Source: an uncultured Oscillospiraceae bacterium (GTDB lineage Bacteria > Bacillota > Clostridia > Oscillospirales > Acutalibacteraceae). Taken from it: a DNA stretch of 51,689 nucleotides. How positions within the stretch are numbered: the first letter of the stretch is position 1; the number at the start of each line of letters is the position of its first letter. The position numbers and the translations under genes were made by a program. Shown one piece after another: positions 42,154-51,376 of this stretch. Under the pieces are notes generated by a model, which was given only the letters and a program-made list of their open reading frames with translations, did not search any database and was not told where the DNA came from. The DNA is taken from positions 1 to 51,689 of the forward strand of contig URPQ01000004.1 of assembly GCA_900549755.1 (NCBI GenBank), in the 5' to 3' direction.

Positions 42154-42984
42154 ATGAATGTAATCAAATGCGAAAACGGACACTTTTTTGACGGGGATAA
42201 ATTTTCAGCATGCCCACAGTGCGGCGCAAAGCAAAAGCTTGAAAGCCTTTCGTCTTCCGCTGACGAAAAAACACCCGTAAAAAAATCTTTTTTCAGAAAA
42301 AAGGAAAAGGAAGTAATAACCGTAGATGAAGAGACGACCGGCAGATTTGTCGATACGCCCTCTAAAGCTCGGCTTGTTTCGGAGGATGTGGAGTCCGTAG
42401 GAATGTTTGAAACAATAAAACCGGAGGAATCAAAACAAAGTACGGCGGAGGAAGAGCCCGAGCAGGCTTCCGTAAAAGAGGAAAAAGAAAAATTGCCCGG
42501 TCTCAGTGCGGAAATAAATAAGGTCAAATCAAACGACAGCAAAACAATAGGCGTTTTCAGAGCTCCCGCGTCAGCTGCAAAGGAAGAAGAACGGCAGCAG
42601 ACAGGCGAAACCAAGTCTGTGGATTTTCCTGTCGGTTGGCTTGTGTGCATTAAGGGGGTCAATCTCGGTAAGACCTATCCTATAAGCGCGGGGCAAAATA
42701 CAATAGGCAGAACTGCAAATTATGCCATATCGCTTTCCGGCGATAATTATGTTTCCGCAAGCAATGTTCATGCAAAGCTCATTTATGAACCCAATACAAG
42801 AAGGTTTATCATTATGAACGGGGAGAGCAGCTCTCTTACTTATTTGAATGATACGCTTGTTCTTATGCCGCAGGAAATAGTATGCCTTGATAAAATAAGC
42901 TTCGGCGATATAAACAAGAACGCCTATATGCTTATGCCGCTTTGCTCGGATAAATTCTCCTGGACGGATTATATAGGAGCTTAA
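42154..42984 (+). CDS. Zinc-ribbon FHA adaptor protein
   Basis: 276 residues. A short zinc ribbon lies first (C-E-N-G-H-F, C-P-Q-C-G), then a disordered charged region (about 30-155), then an FHA domain (162-262) with G-R (185-186), S-A-S-N-V-H (201-206) and L-N. In the disordered part, E-T-T-G-R-F (60-65), E-S-V-G-M-F (80-85) and S-K-T-I-G-V-F-R (129-136) resemble the E-T-T-S-V-F-R phospho-motif of GarA/OdhI. A kinase substrate that folds back on its own FHA is therefore a good model. No membrane segment. Confidence 0.88.
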   Translation: MNVIKCENGHFFDGDKFSACPQCGAKQKLESLSSSADEKTPVKKSFFRKKEKEVITVDEETTGRFVDTPSKARLVSEDVESVGMFETIKPEESKQSTAEEEPEQASVKEEKEKLPGLSAEINKVKSNDSKTIGVFRAPASAAKEEERQQTGETKSVDFPVGWLVCIKGVNLGKTYPISAGQNTIGRTANYAISLSGDNYVSASNVHAKLIYEPNTRRFIIMNGESSSLTYLNDTLVLMPQEIVCLDKISFGDINKNAYMLMPLCSDKFSWTDYIGA

Positions 42985-42987
42985 TCC

Positions 42988-44975
42988 ATGAAAAGATGTC
43001 TTTTGTGTTTTAAGGAATACAGCGCGGATCTTCATAATTGCCCATTTTGCGGCGCGAGTGAGGAAATTCCGCCGAACGAACCTATTCAGTTAAGCCCGGG
43101 TACTATCCTGAACGGCAGATATCTTATAGGGACGGCTATAGGCTCGGGAGGTTTCGGAATACTTTATAAAGCATGGGATTTAAAGCTTGAAACCGAGGTT
43201 GCGGTTAAGGAATTCTTTTGCAGCCGCCTTATGACAAGAGCGGCAGGTATGAGTGATGTAATAGTCGGTAAAAAAAGCGAGACCGTTACGGAACATGAAT
43301 ACAGAAAAGCAAGATTTTTGGATGAGGCGCGAAATCTCGCAAAGTTTACCGACAGTAAATTTATTCCTAATGTTTTTGAATTTTTTGAGGAAAATAACAC
43401 CGCTTATTTTGTTATGGAGCTTCTTCACGGCGAGGATCTCAGCCATTATCTGAAAAAGCACGGCGGAAAGATCCCAGTCGATTTTGCGGTTTTTATTGCA
43501 ACTGAAACGGGGAATGCGCTTTCACTTCTTCATTCAAAAGGAATTGTTCACAGAGATGTAGCTCCCGATAATATTTTTATTATTTCGGACGGCGAGCTGC
43601 ACAGTGTGCTTTTGGATCTGGGCGCCGCTTATCTGCCGGACGCTTCTCATGAAGTAATAGACATAATTTTAAAGCCGGGGTATTCTCCGCCGGAGCAGTA
43701 TGACAGTATGAAGGGCGTGGGCGTGTGGTCGGATATTTATGCTCTCGGAGCAACTGTATATGCTGCAATTACGGGCGTTAAGCCCGATGAGGCTTCGAAC
43801 CGCAAAATTGAGGATAAGGTTCTGCCGCCGCATGAGATCGATGCGAATATTCCCGAAAATTTAAGCAACACGGTTATGAAAGCCATGGCTGTCGAACCGC
43901 ATATGAGGTTTAAAACAGTTAAGGACTTCTTAAAGGCTTTAAACGGAGAAAAAAAGGTTATAACGCTTGTAAAGGAAAAAAAGCTGCGCAAAAGAAAGAG
44001 ACTCGGCGGAATTATTGCGGCAGCCCTTTGCCTTGCCTTGCTTTCGGGAGCGGTTTTTAATGCCTATGATAAAAAGAAAAGCGAAGAGTACCTTAAAAAG
44101 GCCGATATTTCCTTTTGGTACAGCATAAGCGAGGACAGTAATAAAAAAAGGCGATAGACAGCATCGTTTCAGATTTCACTTCAAAGTTTCCCGATGTGAA
44201 AATCGAAACCAACGGAATAAAGGCGGATGAATATTATAACGAGCTTGAAAACGCCGCAAAAAATAATTCCCTGCCGAATATTTTTGAAAGCGATAAAGCG
44301 TCTGAAGACGTGCTTTTAAAGGCTCGGGATCTGGAAAATGTTTATAAATCCGAGCAGGCAAAAAGCTGTCTCTTTATTGACGGAAATAATAAGAATGCAA
44401 GCTCAGATAAGAAAATTCCGCTCGGTATAGAAATTCCTATGGCATGCGTTATAACTAAGGGTAATACGGCTATAGATTTTTCTGCCGCCGCATTTTCCGA
44501 TACTTCGGATTTCGGTACCGACGCCGTAGCTGTTTCAGAGGATGAAAAAGCGCTTATCTTTAAGAATTTTAAAGAAAAGAATTATAAAGATGAAAGCACC
44601 TTCTTTGATAATCAGAGTAACCAAAGTGCCGTTTTGCTTACATCGACAATGAAACTCAATAAAATAAGAGAGACTCTGACTAATTATCAGAAATCCTATG
44701 TTTATTATGATTCCGATGAAATATTCTGCAATTATGTTTTAGAATTCAGCATGGGAAAAGGAAATAAAAATCAAACCGCCGCCGCCGAAAGGCTTCTTTC
44801 CTGGATGCTCGGAAACAAATATCAGAATATGCTGATGATAAGCAAGATGAACGAGGGTCAGATTCCTGTTAATGAAACCTGCTTTAAGGAAAAAACAAGC
44901 GGTAAGAATTATAAGGAAATAAATAATATTTATAAGAAATTTGTATTCGGAAATCAGGGGGAAAATAATGAATAA
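42988..44975 (+). CDS. Ser/Thr protein kinase with extracellular solute-binding-like domain (frame broken at 44143-44149)
   Basis: The first frame (389 codons) holds a zinc ribbon (C-L-L-C...C-P-F-C-G), a Hanks kinase with G-S-G-G-F-G, Lys74, H-R-D-V-A-P-D-N (188-195) and D-L-G (210-212), and a membrane helix (339-359). Outside, I-S-F-W-Y-S-I-S-E-D begins a domain and the frame ends at an A7 run. Adding one A gives S-N-K-K-K-A-I-D-S-I-V-S-D-F and a 270-residue continuation to 44975, looking like an ABC sugar-binding protein: an F-P-D-V-K-I-E segment, A-A-F-S-D-T-S-D and A-A-A-E-R-L-L-S-W-M-L. The reconstructed protein (about 660 residues) is a ligand-sensing receptor kinase. The last 8 bases overlap the next kinase. 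Confidence 0.85.
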
Positions 44976-47868
44976 GAGATGTATGGGATGTATGGAGCTT
45001 TTCGACGAAAAGCTTGAGGTCTGCCCTAAATGCGGATATATTGAGGGAACCCCGGTTGAGGAAGCAATACATATAATTCCGGGCTCGCTTTTGCATAACA
45101 GATATATTATCGGCAGGGTTTTGGGGTACGGCAGCTTCGGAGTTACCTATATCGCATGGGACGGAAAGTTAGAGCGAAAGGTCGCAATAAAGGAATATAT
45201 GCCGAGCGAGTTTTCAACGAGAATGCCGGGGCAGTCCTGCCTGACGATTTTTTCCGGCGACAGAGAGGAGCAGTTTAAGGACGGGCTTAAAAAGTTTGTT
45301 GATGAAGCTAAAAGGCTTGCTAAATTCAACAGCGAGCCCGGGATAGTAAGCATATTTGACAGCTTTCTTGAAAATGATACGGCTTATATTGTTATGGAAT
45401 TTCTTGACGGCGAAACCTTGGGCGACCGATTAAAACGCGAAAAAACAGAAATTAAAATAAAAAATAAAACCGAATACCGCTCTGTGCCTATTCCCGAGGA
45501 TGAAGCTGTAGGTATGCTTCTCCCCGTAATGAATTCGCTTATTGCGGTACATAAGGAAGGCATAATCCACCGGGATATTGCCCCCGATAATATCTTTATA
45601 ACAAAAAGCGGAGAAGTAAAGCTTATCGATTTTGGGGCTTCGAGATATGCCACAACATCTCACAGCCGAAGTCTTACAACTATCGTAAAGCCCGGGTATT
45701 CCCCTAAGGAGCAGTACGACAGCAGAGGGGATCAGGGCCCGCATACAGACGTTTATGCTCTTGCGGCGACCTTGTATAAAATGATAACGGGTAAAACACC
45801 GCCCGAGGCCATGGGCAGAAACGCGATGTGCGAAACAAAGAAAACCGACCCTTTAACAGAACCTCATAAAATTATAAAGAATATCTCGGAAACACGGGAA
45901 AATGCAATTTTAAACGCAATGAATATAAGAATTGAAGACAGAACCCCCGATGTGGTTTCCTTTATAAACGAGCTTAATTCCGATGTGCCTGTTAAAAGAA
46001 GATACGGTAAAATCAAGAAAATAAATTAGTATCATTGGCCCGTATGGCTTAAAATCGCCGTTCCCGCGTTGCTTGCCGTGCTCATAGTCTTAAGCTCACT
46101 TCTTGCAACGGGAGTTATAAAATTCGATTCTCTGTTTTCCGACAGCGTTGTAATACCCGATGGTATTGTGTCGGTCCCGGATGTCGAGGGTGATGAAAAG
46201 GATGAGGCAATCCAAAAAATTCGGGAAGCGGGACTTCTCCCATCCCCCGACGGAAATGTTGAATCCGAATTTGTAGAGGCGGGCAAAATTGTTTTTCAAT
46301 CTCCGGACGGCGGAATCTATCTTGAATTAAACGGCTCGGTTTCATTGACGGTTTCAAGCGGAAAAGGCGTTGTTGCGGCAGAAAACGGAATTTCCACAGT
46401 CCCCTATATTATTTGGGACGATACCGATTCGGCTATATCAAAGCTTAAAGAGGCAGGTCTTGCCGACCCGATAATCGAAACCAGAAGCGATGAAAACGTA
46501 GCGGAAGGCAAGGTTATTGATACAAGCGTTAAAGCAGGTGAAAAGGTTTCCGAGGATACTCAGATCAAAATTATCGTTTCCTCAGGTCCTGCGGCGTTCG
46601 ATATGCCTAATGTTATAGATCAGTCTAAGGAGGCTGCCGAAAAAGCCCTTAACTCAAAGGGTCTTGTTGTTTCGGTAACCTATGAAAAGAATGATAATAC
46701 CGCCGAGGGAAAGGTATTTAAGCAGAGCATAAAGGCAGGAACTAAGGTCAAAAAAGGCGATAAGGTTACTTTAACGGTTTCAAGCGGAAAGCCCATAATC
46801 AAGGTTCCGAATGTTATCGGCAAAGCTAAGGCGCAGGCAAAGAGCTCGCTTGAATCAAGCGGCTTTGAAGTGAAAATTCTTGAAAATTATGATTCTGCCG
46901 TAGCTGCCGGAAATGTTATAAACCAATCGCCGGCGGGCGGTTCTTCGCAGATAAAGGGCAGCACGGTTGTTATTTACGTAAGCAAGGGCAAACCGATTTA
47001 TCAAGTCCCGAGCGTTACGGGTAAAACCGAGGCGGCGGCAAAGGGCGCGCTTTCGAATTTCACCGTGGAGGTTAAATACGGCGGCTACAGCTCATCAGTA
47101 CCGTACGGCTCTGTATTAAGCCAGTCGCCAGCCGCAAATACTTCTCTTACAGAGGGTTCAAAGGTTACCATAACCTTAAGCAAGGGTCCCGATTGGTCGG
47201 CATGGTCGGAAACAAATCCGAATTTAAACACGGCGCAGTATGATATTCAGCAGGAAACACGTTACAGATACCGTGATAAGGAAACCACAACCTCCGGGAA
47301 TTCATCGCTTTCGGGCTGGACTCAATATAACAGTAGCTGGGAGTGGGGCAATTACGGCGGTTGGAGTGATTGGAGTACCTCATATACGAGTAATAGTGAC
47401 AGCCGACAAACAGAACAAAAAACGCAATACGGATATTATCACTATAAGCTTACCTTTGCACAAGGAGGTATTGGATATTATCCTATTTCAAAGGATCAGT
47501 ATAATCAATTTGCTCGAAAACACGGGTATACACAGGCTGTAAGTGAAGAAAGAAAAGTAGTTTATTATGATAATGCGCTCAGCAAGAGCAGTAATCTTAC
47601 ATATTCAGGAATAGGAAGTTTCGATTGCTATCCTCATCAATGCGTAGGCGAATGCGGCGATGCAACATATGCAAGCGGTAATAAAAGAGCTTCTTACTTA
47701 TATTATGAAGGCACAAGAACTCTTTACAGATACCAAGACCGCAGTAAAATATATACCTATTACTATTATAGATGGGGAAATTGGTCCGGATATTCAAAAA
47801 CTGCTGTAACCGATAATGAAAACCGTCAGGTTGAGACTAAAACTTATTACAGATACAGAAGAAAGTAA
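44968..47868 (+). CDS. PASTA Ser/Thr protein kinase with Trp/Tyr-rich surface tail (in-frame TAG at 46027-46029)
   Basis: The first part (353 codons) has a zinc ribbon (C-M-G-C...C-P-K-C-G) and a Hanks kinase: Lys75 in A-I-K-E-Y, H-R-D-I-A-P-D-N (201-208) and D-F-G (221-223). After K-I-K-K-I-N comes TAG, and the same frame continues Y-H-W-P-V-W-L-K with a membrane helix (L-L-A-V-L-I-V-L-S-S-L-L) and five PASTA repeats. PASTA modules bind muropeptides or beta-lactams in PrkC/PknB. The final 220 residues are rich in W-S-x-W-S, Y-R-Y-R and Y-Y-Y-Y-R motifs. A single amber change splits an otherwise perfect gene. RBS CAGGGGGAAA precedes ATG 44968. Confidence 0.88.
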
Positions 47869-47876
47869 AAATCTGA

Positions 47877-47911
47877 TTTTTCGGATGTAAAGCTTTTTTA
47901 CATCCGAAAAA
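47877..47911. repeat. Intercistronic hairpin
   Basis: TTTTTCGGATGTAAA and TTTACATCCGAAAAA form a 15-bp perfect stem with a 5-base loop, 9 bases after the PASTA kinase stop. It may end most transcripts there or stabilise the 3' end; the following gene has its own strong ribosome site. Confidence 0.6.
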
Positions 47912-47932
47912 AATTTGAACGGGGGAATAAAA

Positions 47933-48910
47933 ATGAACTGTAAAAATTGCGGCGCGCCGCTGTCCGCCAATGAAAAATTCTGCGGAAACTGCGGAGCAAA
48001 AAGCAGCCTTCGGGAAACCGTAATATGCAAAAGCTGCGGAAAGGAATTTGTCAGGGATTTCGGAATATGTCCCGAATGCGGAAGTCAATATGAGGAAGAA
48101 GCTTCTGCGGAAATTGAAGACGGCGCAGATACGGAGCTTATGCCTATTGATTTAAGAACAGATCCTACGCTCAGCGAAATTCCACCCGTTAAAATCCTGA
48201 ATCGGGAGGAGGAAGAGCCGGAGAGCAAAGAATCGGAGGGTGAAAATTTAAACGATATAATTTCAAAAAACGAATTTGAGTCCGATTCGGAAAATAAAGA
48301 AGAGCCCGAAAAACCGAACGCCGTCGGTGTAAGGACTGCTATGCTGGAATACATAAAAACAAAGCCTTACGCTGGTTTTTTGCAGGCTTCTGCGTTATTG
48401 CTGCTTGTCTATCCCGTAATGTTTCTGCTTTCAATTATTTTAAAAGATACCGAATTTTATTCCGTATTCTATAAATCGGAATTTTTGCTTAAGCTTATTT
48501 CGTTTTTCGGAATCTTTTTATGCCTGGCAAGAAGACAGAGTGACGTAATGGCGCTGTCAAGCGGGATTATGGCGATAAGCTGTATAGTAAAAGCCTATCA
48601 GGGCTCATTTGCGTTCAATTCGGTTGTTAAAATTCTTTTTTATCTGATAGCATGCATAGCCTTTATAAGGGAGTTTATAACATTCGGCAAAGAAGAAATA
48701 CCCGTTTATAAAAGCTCCTTTGAAACTTCTAAACCCCAAGTAAATAACTCGCCTCTTAAATGGATAGTTATAGGAATTTTTATTGCCCTCGGAATTTTAG
48801 GGATAATACTTCTTTGTAGCGGTAAGGTCTGCGACTATTGCGGAAAATACGTTTTTGAATACTCTGAAATTATGGGCGAAATCATTTGTAAGGATTGCTT
48901 TTACTCTTAA
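47933..48910 (+). CDS. Zinc-ribbon multi-pass membrane protein
   Basis: 325 residues. Two zinc ribbons open the protein (C-K-N-C-G...C-G-N-C-G; C-K-S-C-G...C-P-E-C-G), followed by an acidic linker, four membrane helices (about 150-255), a fifth near 280-300, and a C-terminal C-x2-C/C-x2-C-like motif (C-D-Y-C-G...C-K-D-C). No enzyme motif. It is probably a membrane partner of the kinases or transporter. ATG 47933 follows CGGGGGAAT; a TTG at 47915 is less likely. Confidence 0.78.
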   Translation: MNCKNCGAPLSANEKFCGNCGAKSSLRETVICKSCGKEFVRDFGICPECGSQYEEEASAEIEDGADTELMPIDLRTDPTLSEIPPVKILNREEEEPESKESEGENLNDIISKNEFESDSENKEEPEKPNAVGVRTAMLEYIKTKPYAGFLQASALLLLVYPVMFLLSIILKDTEFYSVFYKSEFLLKLISFFGIFLCLARRQSDVMALSSGIMAISCIVKAYQGSFAFNSVVKILFYLIACIAFIREFITFGKEEIPVYKSSFETSKPQVNNSPLKWIVIGIFIALGILGIILLCSGKVCDYCGKYVFEYSEIMGEIICKDCFYS

Positions 48911-48928
48911 GAAAGTAGGTAAAATAAT

Positions 48929-49720
48929 ATGAAATGCAAGCAATGCGGATTTAAAAACGGCAAAGACAAAAATTTTTGCACAAATTGCGGAGCAGCGCTG
49001 AAAAAAGAAAAAACCGAATTAAGCAAAAAACAAATCATCACAATAGCTGTTTCGGGAGCTGCTGTTTTTGCGGTGATTTGCGCTGCAGTATTTTTGCCAC
49101 GAAAAAAAGGGGCAAAATCGGCAGACGTTACGGAAAATCCGGCGGTTTCCGAAAGCAGCTTTGATGAAATACGGCCTGAAAAGACAACGGAGGAATCCGA
49201 GGTGCGGGAGGCAAGCAGCGAAGTAGGAGCGCAAAATTCGAGCTCCGAAGCAGGTGTGCAAAAGCCAAGCTCCGAAGCCCCGAAAACCGACACGGTCTCC
49301 GATGCGCCTTCATCCGTGCCGGCAGCCGTTTCAGAGCAGCTTAAAATAACAGACGGGTATTTTTACGACTATTCTTTACAGGATGTATTTGCTGATGAGT
49401 GGCGCTTTTACGCCGACGGAACATGTACGGTTAAAATGAGACCTCAGGAAGGCTTACGCGAATATGAACCGGAATACTGTACTTACACAATGAGCGGCAA
49501 TACCATTTTAATAAATAGGGACGGAAAAACCGTAAAATGGGAATTCAGTCCTGCTGACAAGTGCTGCTATTGTTATTTCAGCGGATATTCTCCGGCTGAC
49601 GCTGCGGAGTCGTACAGGGTTATCGTTTTCCATTCGGATAACAGCTTGAGTCAGTCGGAAATCGATAACGGAATAAAAGAGTATTCGGGCGAACGAAAGC
49701 ATATTACAAAGGTTTCATAA
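48929..49720 (+). CDS. Zinc-ribbon single-pass membrane protein with extracellular domain
   Basis: 263 residues: zinc ribbon (C-K-Q-C-G...C-T-N-C-G), basic stretch, membrane helix (about 35-55), Ser/Glu-rich linker with repeated S-S-E-A-G-V-Q/S-S-E-A-P, then an outside domain of about 120 residues predicted to be mostly beta-strand. The topology (ribbon inside, domain outside) mirrors the kinases. The function of the outer domain is not recognised. Confidence 0.75.
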   Translation: MKCKQCGFKNGKDKNFCTNCGAALKKEKTELSKKQIITIAVSGAAVFAVICAAVFLPRKKGAKSADVTENPAVSESSFDEIRPEKTTEESEVREASSEVGAQNSSSEAGVQKPSSEAPKTDTVSDAPSSVPAAVSEQLKITDGYFYDYSLQDVFADEWRFYADGTCTVKMRPQEGLREYEPEYCTYTMSGNTILINRDGKTVKWEFSPADKCCYCYFSGYSPADAAESYRVIVFHSDNSLSQSEIDNGIKEYSGERKHITKVS

Positions 49721-49750
49721 ATTTACAAAGGATAAAAAGGAGAATTTTCT

Positions 49751-50928
49751 ATGAAAAAAATAATTGCAATTTTATCGGCACTAACGCTTTGCTTATGTTT
49801 AACAGCCTGCGGAAAAAAGGAAAACAAAAAAGCTTGGATTTAAGCTCGGTAAATAATGACAGTAGCGCCGCCTCTGTTTATGATATGGGAAAAGAAATGT
49901 CGGACGATATATATGATTTTACATTTAGGATTGACGATAATGCTTACGAGCTTCCTATATCAATAGAAGCGTTTACCAAAACAGGCTGGAAGTTTAAAGA
50001 ATATTTTGATGATTATGAAAAAGGCATTGATTCAGACCATATAGAATCTTTTTATTTAACAAAGGGAAAAAATGAATTGAGCTTTCAGGTTTTCAATATG
50101 ACCGGAGCTCAAAAAAAGTTTAAAGATTGTCCGATTGGGCGTGTAGAATATGAGTTCAACGGAGATATTCAATTCTATATAGCGAATGATTTTTTACTTA
50201 ATGATAAGAAACTGTCAGAAATAAAAGAAAAATTTGGAACCCCTAATTTTAATGAAGATTATGGAAATAAAATACAAATATGCTATGAAAAAGAAAATGC
50301 CGATTCAATTTATGAACGGTATACAATGGAATTTGATGGTGAAACAGAGAAAATCAGCAGAATAAATATTGTGAATTTTGTTGAAACCGAAAAGGCGGAA
50401 AATGATAATTCCGATACGGCATATTTATCAAATTATAAAGCTCCGATGTCGCTTGGAAATGAACCAAACAATTTCAATGTATCCGTAATGGGAGATTTAT
50501 ATAATTTACCCGCGCCTGTCAGTGAGTTTCAAAAAAACGGTTGGGAAATAGTTAAAAGCTGTGATGTCGGAGCGGGTACATATTCACAGGAATCATTGGT
50601 TATGAAGAAAAACGGAGTTACAGCTGAGTTTGGTGTATATAATTTTTCTAAAAATCAAGTGGATGCGGCAGTGTATAAGATAGATGTCAGTTCTTATGAG
50701 AATAAGGATGTAAAACTTGAATTGCCGTCCAGTATTTCTTTGGGAACATCTGCGGCGGATGTTGAAAAAGCGCTCAAAAATTATTCGGATTTTGAAAAAG
50801 AAAATTCGGTGAATAATTGGACAACTTATCGTAAAAATGAAGGGCAAAGTATGATTTCAATCTACTTAGATGATAGCAGAACCGTTGAAAGTATAACCAT
50901 TTTCAGAAAAGAATGTCCTTATAAATAA
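49751..50928 (+). CDS. Lipoprotein with an internal domain repeat (frame broken near 49813-49831)
   Basis: The signal peptide M-K-K-I-I-A-I-L-S-A with lipobox C-L-T-A-C starts at ATG 49751 but its frame stops at 49843. The long frame begins only inside the signal sequence (49789) and has no lipobox. One extra A in A6 at 49826-49831 (or 49813-49818) joins them as A-C-G-K-K-E-N-K-K-S-L-D-L. The mature protein has two related domains, with Y-E-L-P...F-x-K-T-G-W-K-F and Y-N-L-P...F-Q-K-N-G-W-E-I. It is the last gene of the operon. No family is recognised. Confidence 0.78.
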
Positions 50929-51138
50929 ATGAAAGGTGTTCAGGAGTCGTTGGCAGACAGAGTTGCCCTTTTGTATAAGTCGCCGCTTTCTCAAAGGGAA
51001 ATTGTCAGTGCACAACTTCGCCCTTTTACCACCGACTTTGAGGCGCTTGCGGCGGACAGTAAAATTCGCTCACCACGCCTGGAATGTACGATATACGAAT
51101 ATCTTTGTAATTATTAAGAAAAAACTATTTAATAATAA

Positions 51139-51176
51139 AAAAGCGAGAATTTACAAAAATTGTAGATTCTCGCTTT
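51139..51176 (+). terminator. Terminator at the end of the cargo region
   Basis: AAGCGAGAATTTACA and TGTAGATTCTCGCTT pair (one mismatch) around AAAAT, flanked by A-rich and TTTTC sequence. It is 210 bases beyond the lipoprotein stop. Confidence 0.75.
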
Positions 51177-51229
51177 TCATTACTGATTTAATAAATATTG
51201 TTGCAAAGGCACTTTTTCCGTAAACTTTA

Positions 51230-51253
51230 CTTCACCATTTACTACACCATTTT
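51230..51253. repeat. Right copy of an integrase arm-site-like repeat
   Basis: CTTCACCATTTA-CTACACCATTTT, matching 31523-31545 apart from two or three bases. The same orientation on the top strand suits a pair of arm sites on each side of a core. Confidence 0.5.
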
Positions 51254-51305
51254 GGTGTGGACTTGCATAGAGAAGTATAAAGATATATTAAAGTGATTTT
51301 TTTCA

Positions 51306-51330
51306 AACCCGCGGTACTATCGGGTTTTAT
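51306..51330 (+). terminator. Small hairpin near the right end of the element
   Basis: AACCCG pairs with CGGGTT around a 9-base loop and is followed by TTATG. It is weak but lies just inside the right attachment repeat, as insulating terminators often do. Confidence 0.35.
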
Positions 51331-51376
51331 GAGATTTTGAGGAGTTATAGGGACATATGAAACTCGGTTCGACAAT

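Noticed and set aside
46027..46029. Idea that TAG is recoded to an amino acid in this organism, given in-frame TAGs at 46027 and at 13770 in a leftward remnant
   Set aside because: TAG clearly ends other genes here, for example the DUF6472 gene at 6542 and the permease at 40592, where read-through would make no sense. Mutation or sequencing error is simpler.
38332..50928. Type VI or type VII secretion cluster, because kinases, PP2C and FHA proteins occur together
   Set aside because: None of the structural genes (TssB/C, VgrG, EssC, WXG100 proteins) are present; the only transporter is an ABC-2 exporter.
50929..51117. A 62-codon open frame directly after the lipoprotein
   Set aside because: ATG touches the previous stop without a ribosome site, and no protein-like motif is visible. 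Could be a remnant but not supportable as a gene.
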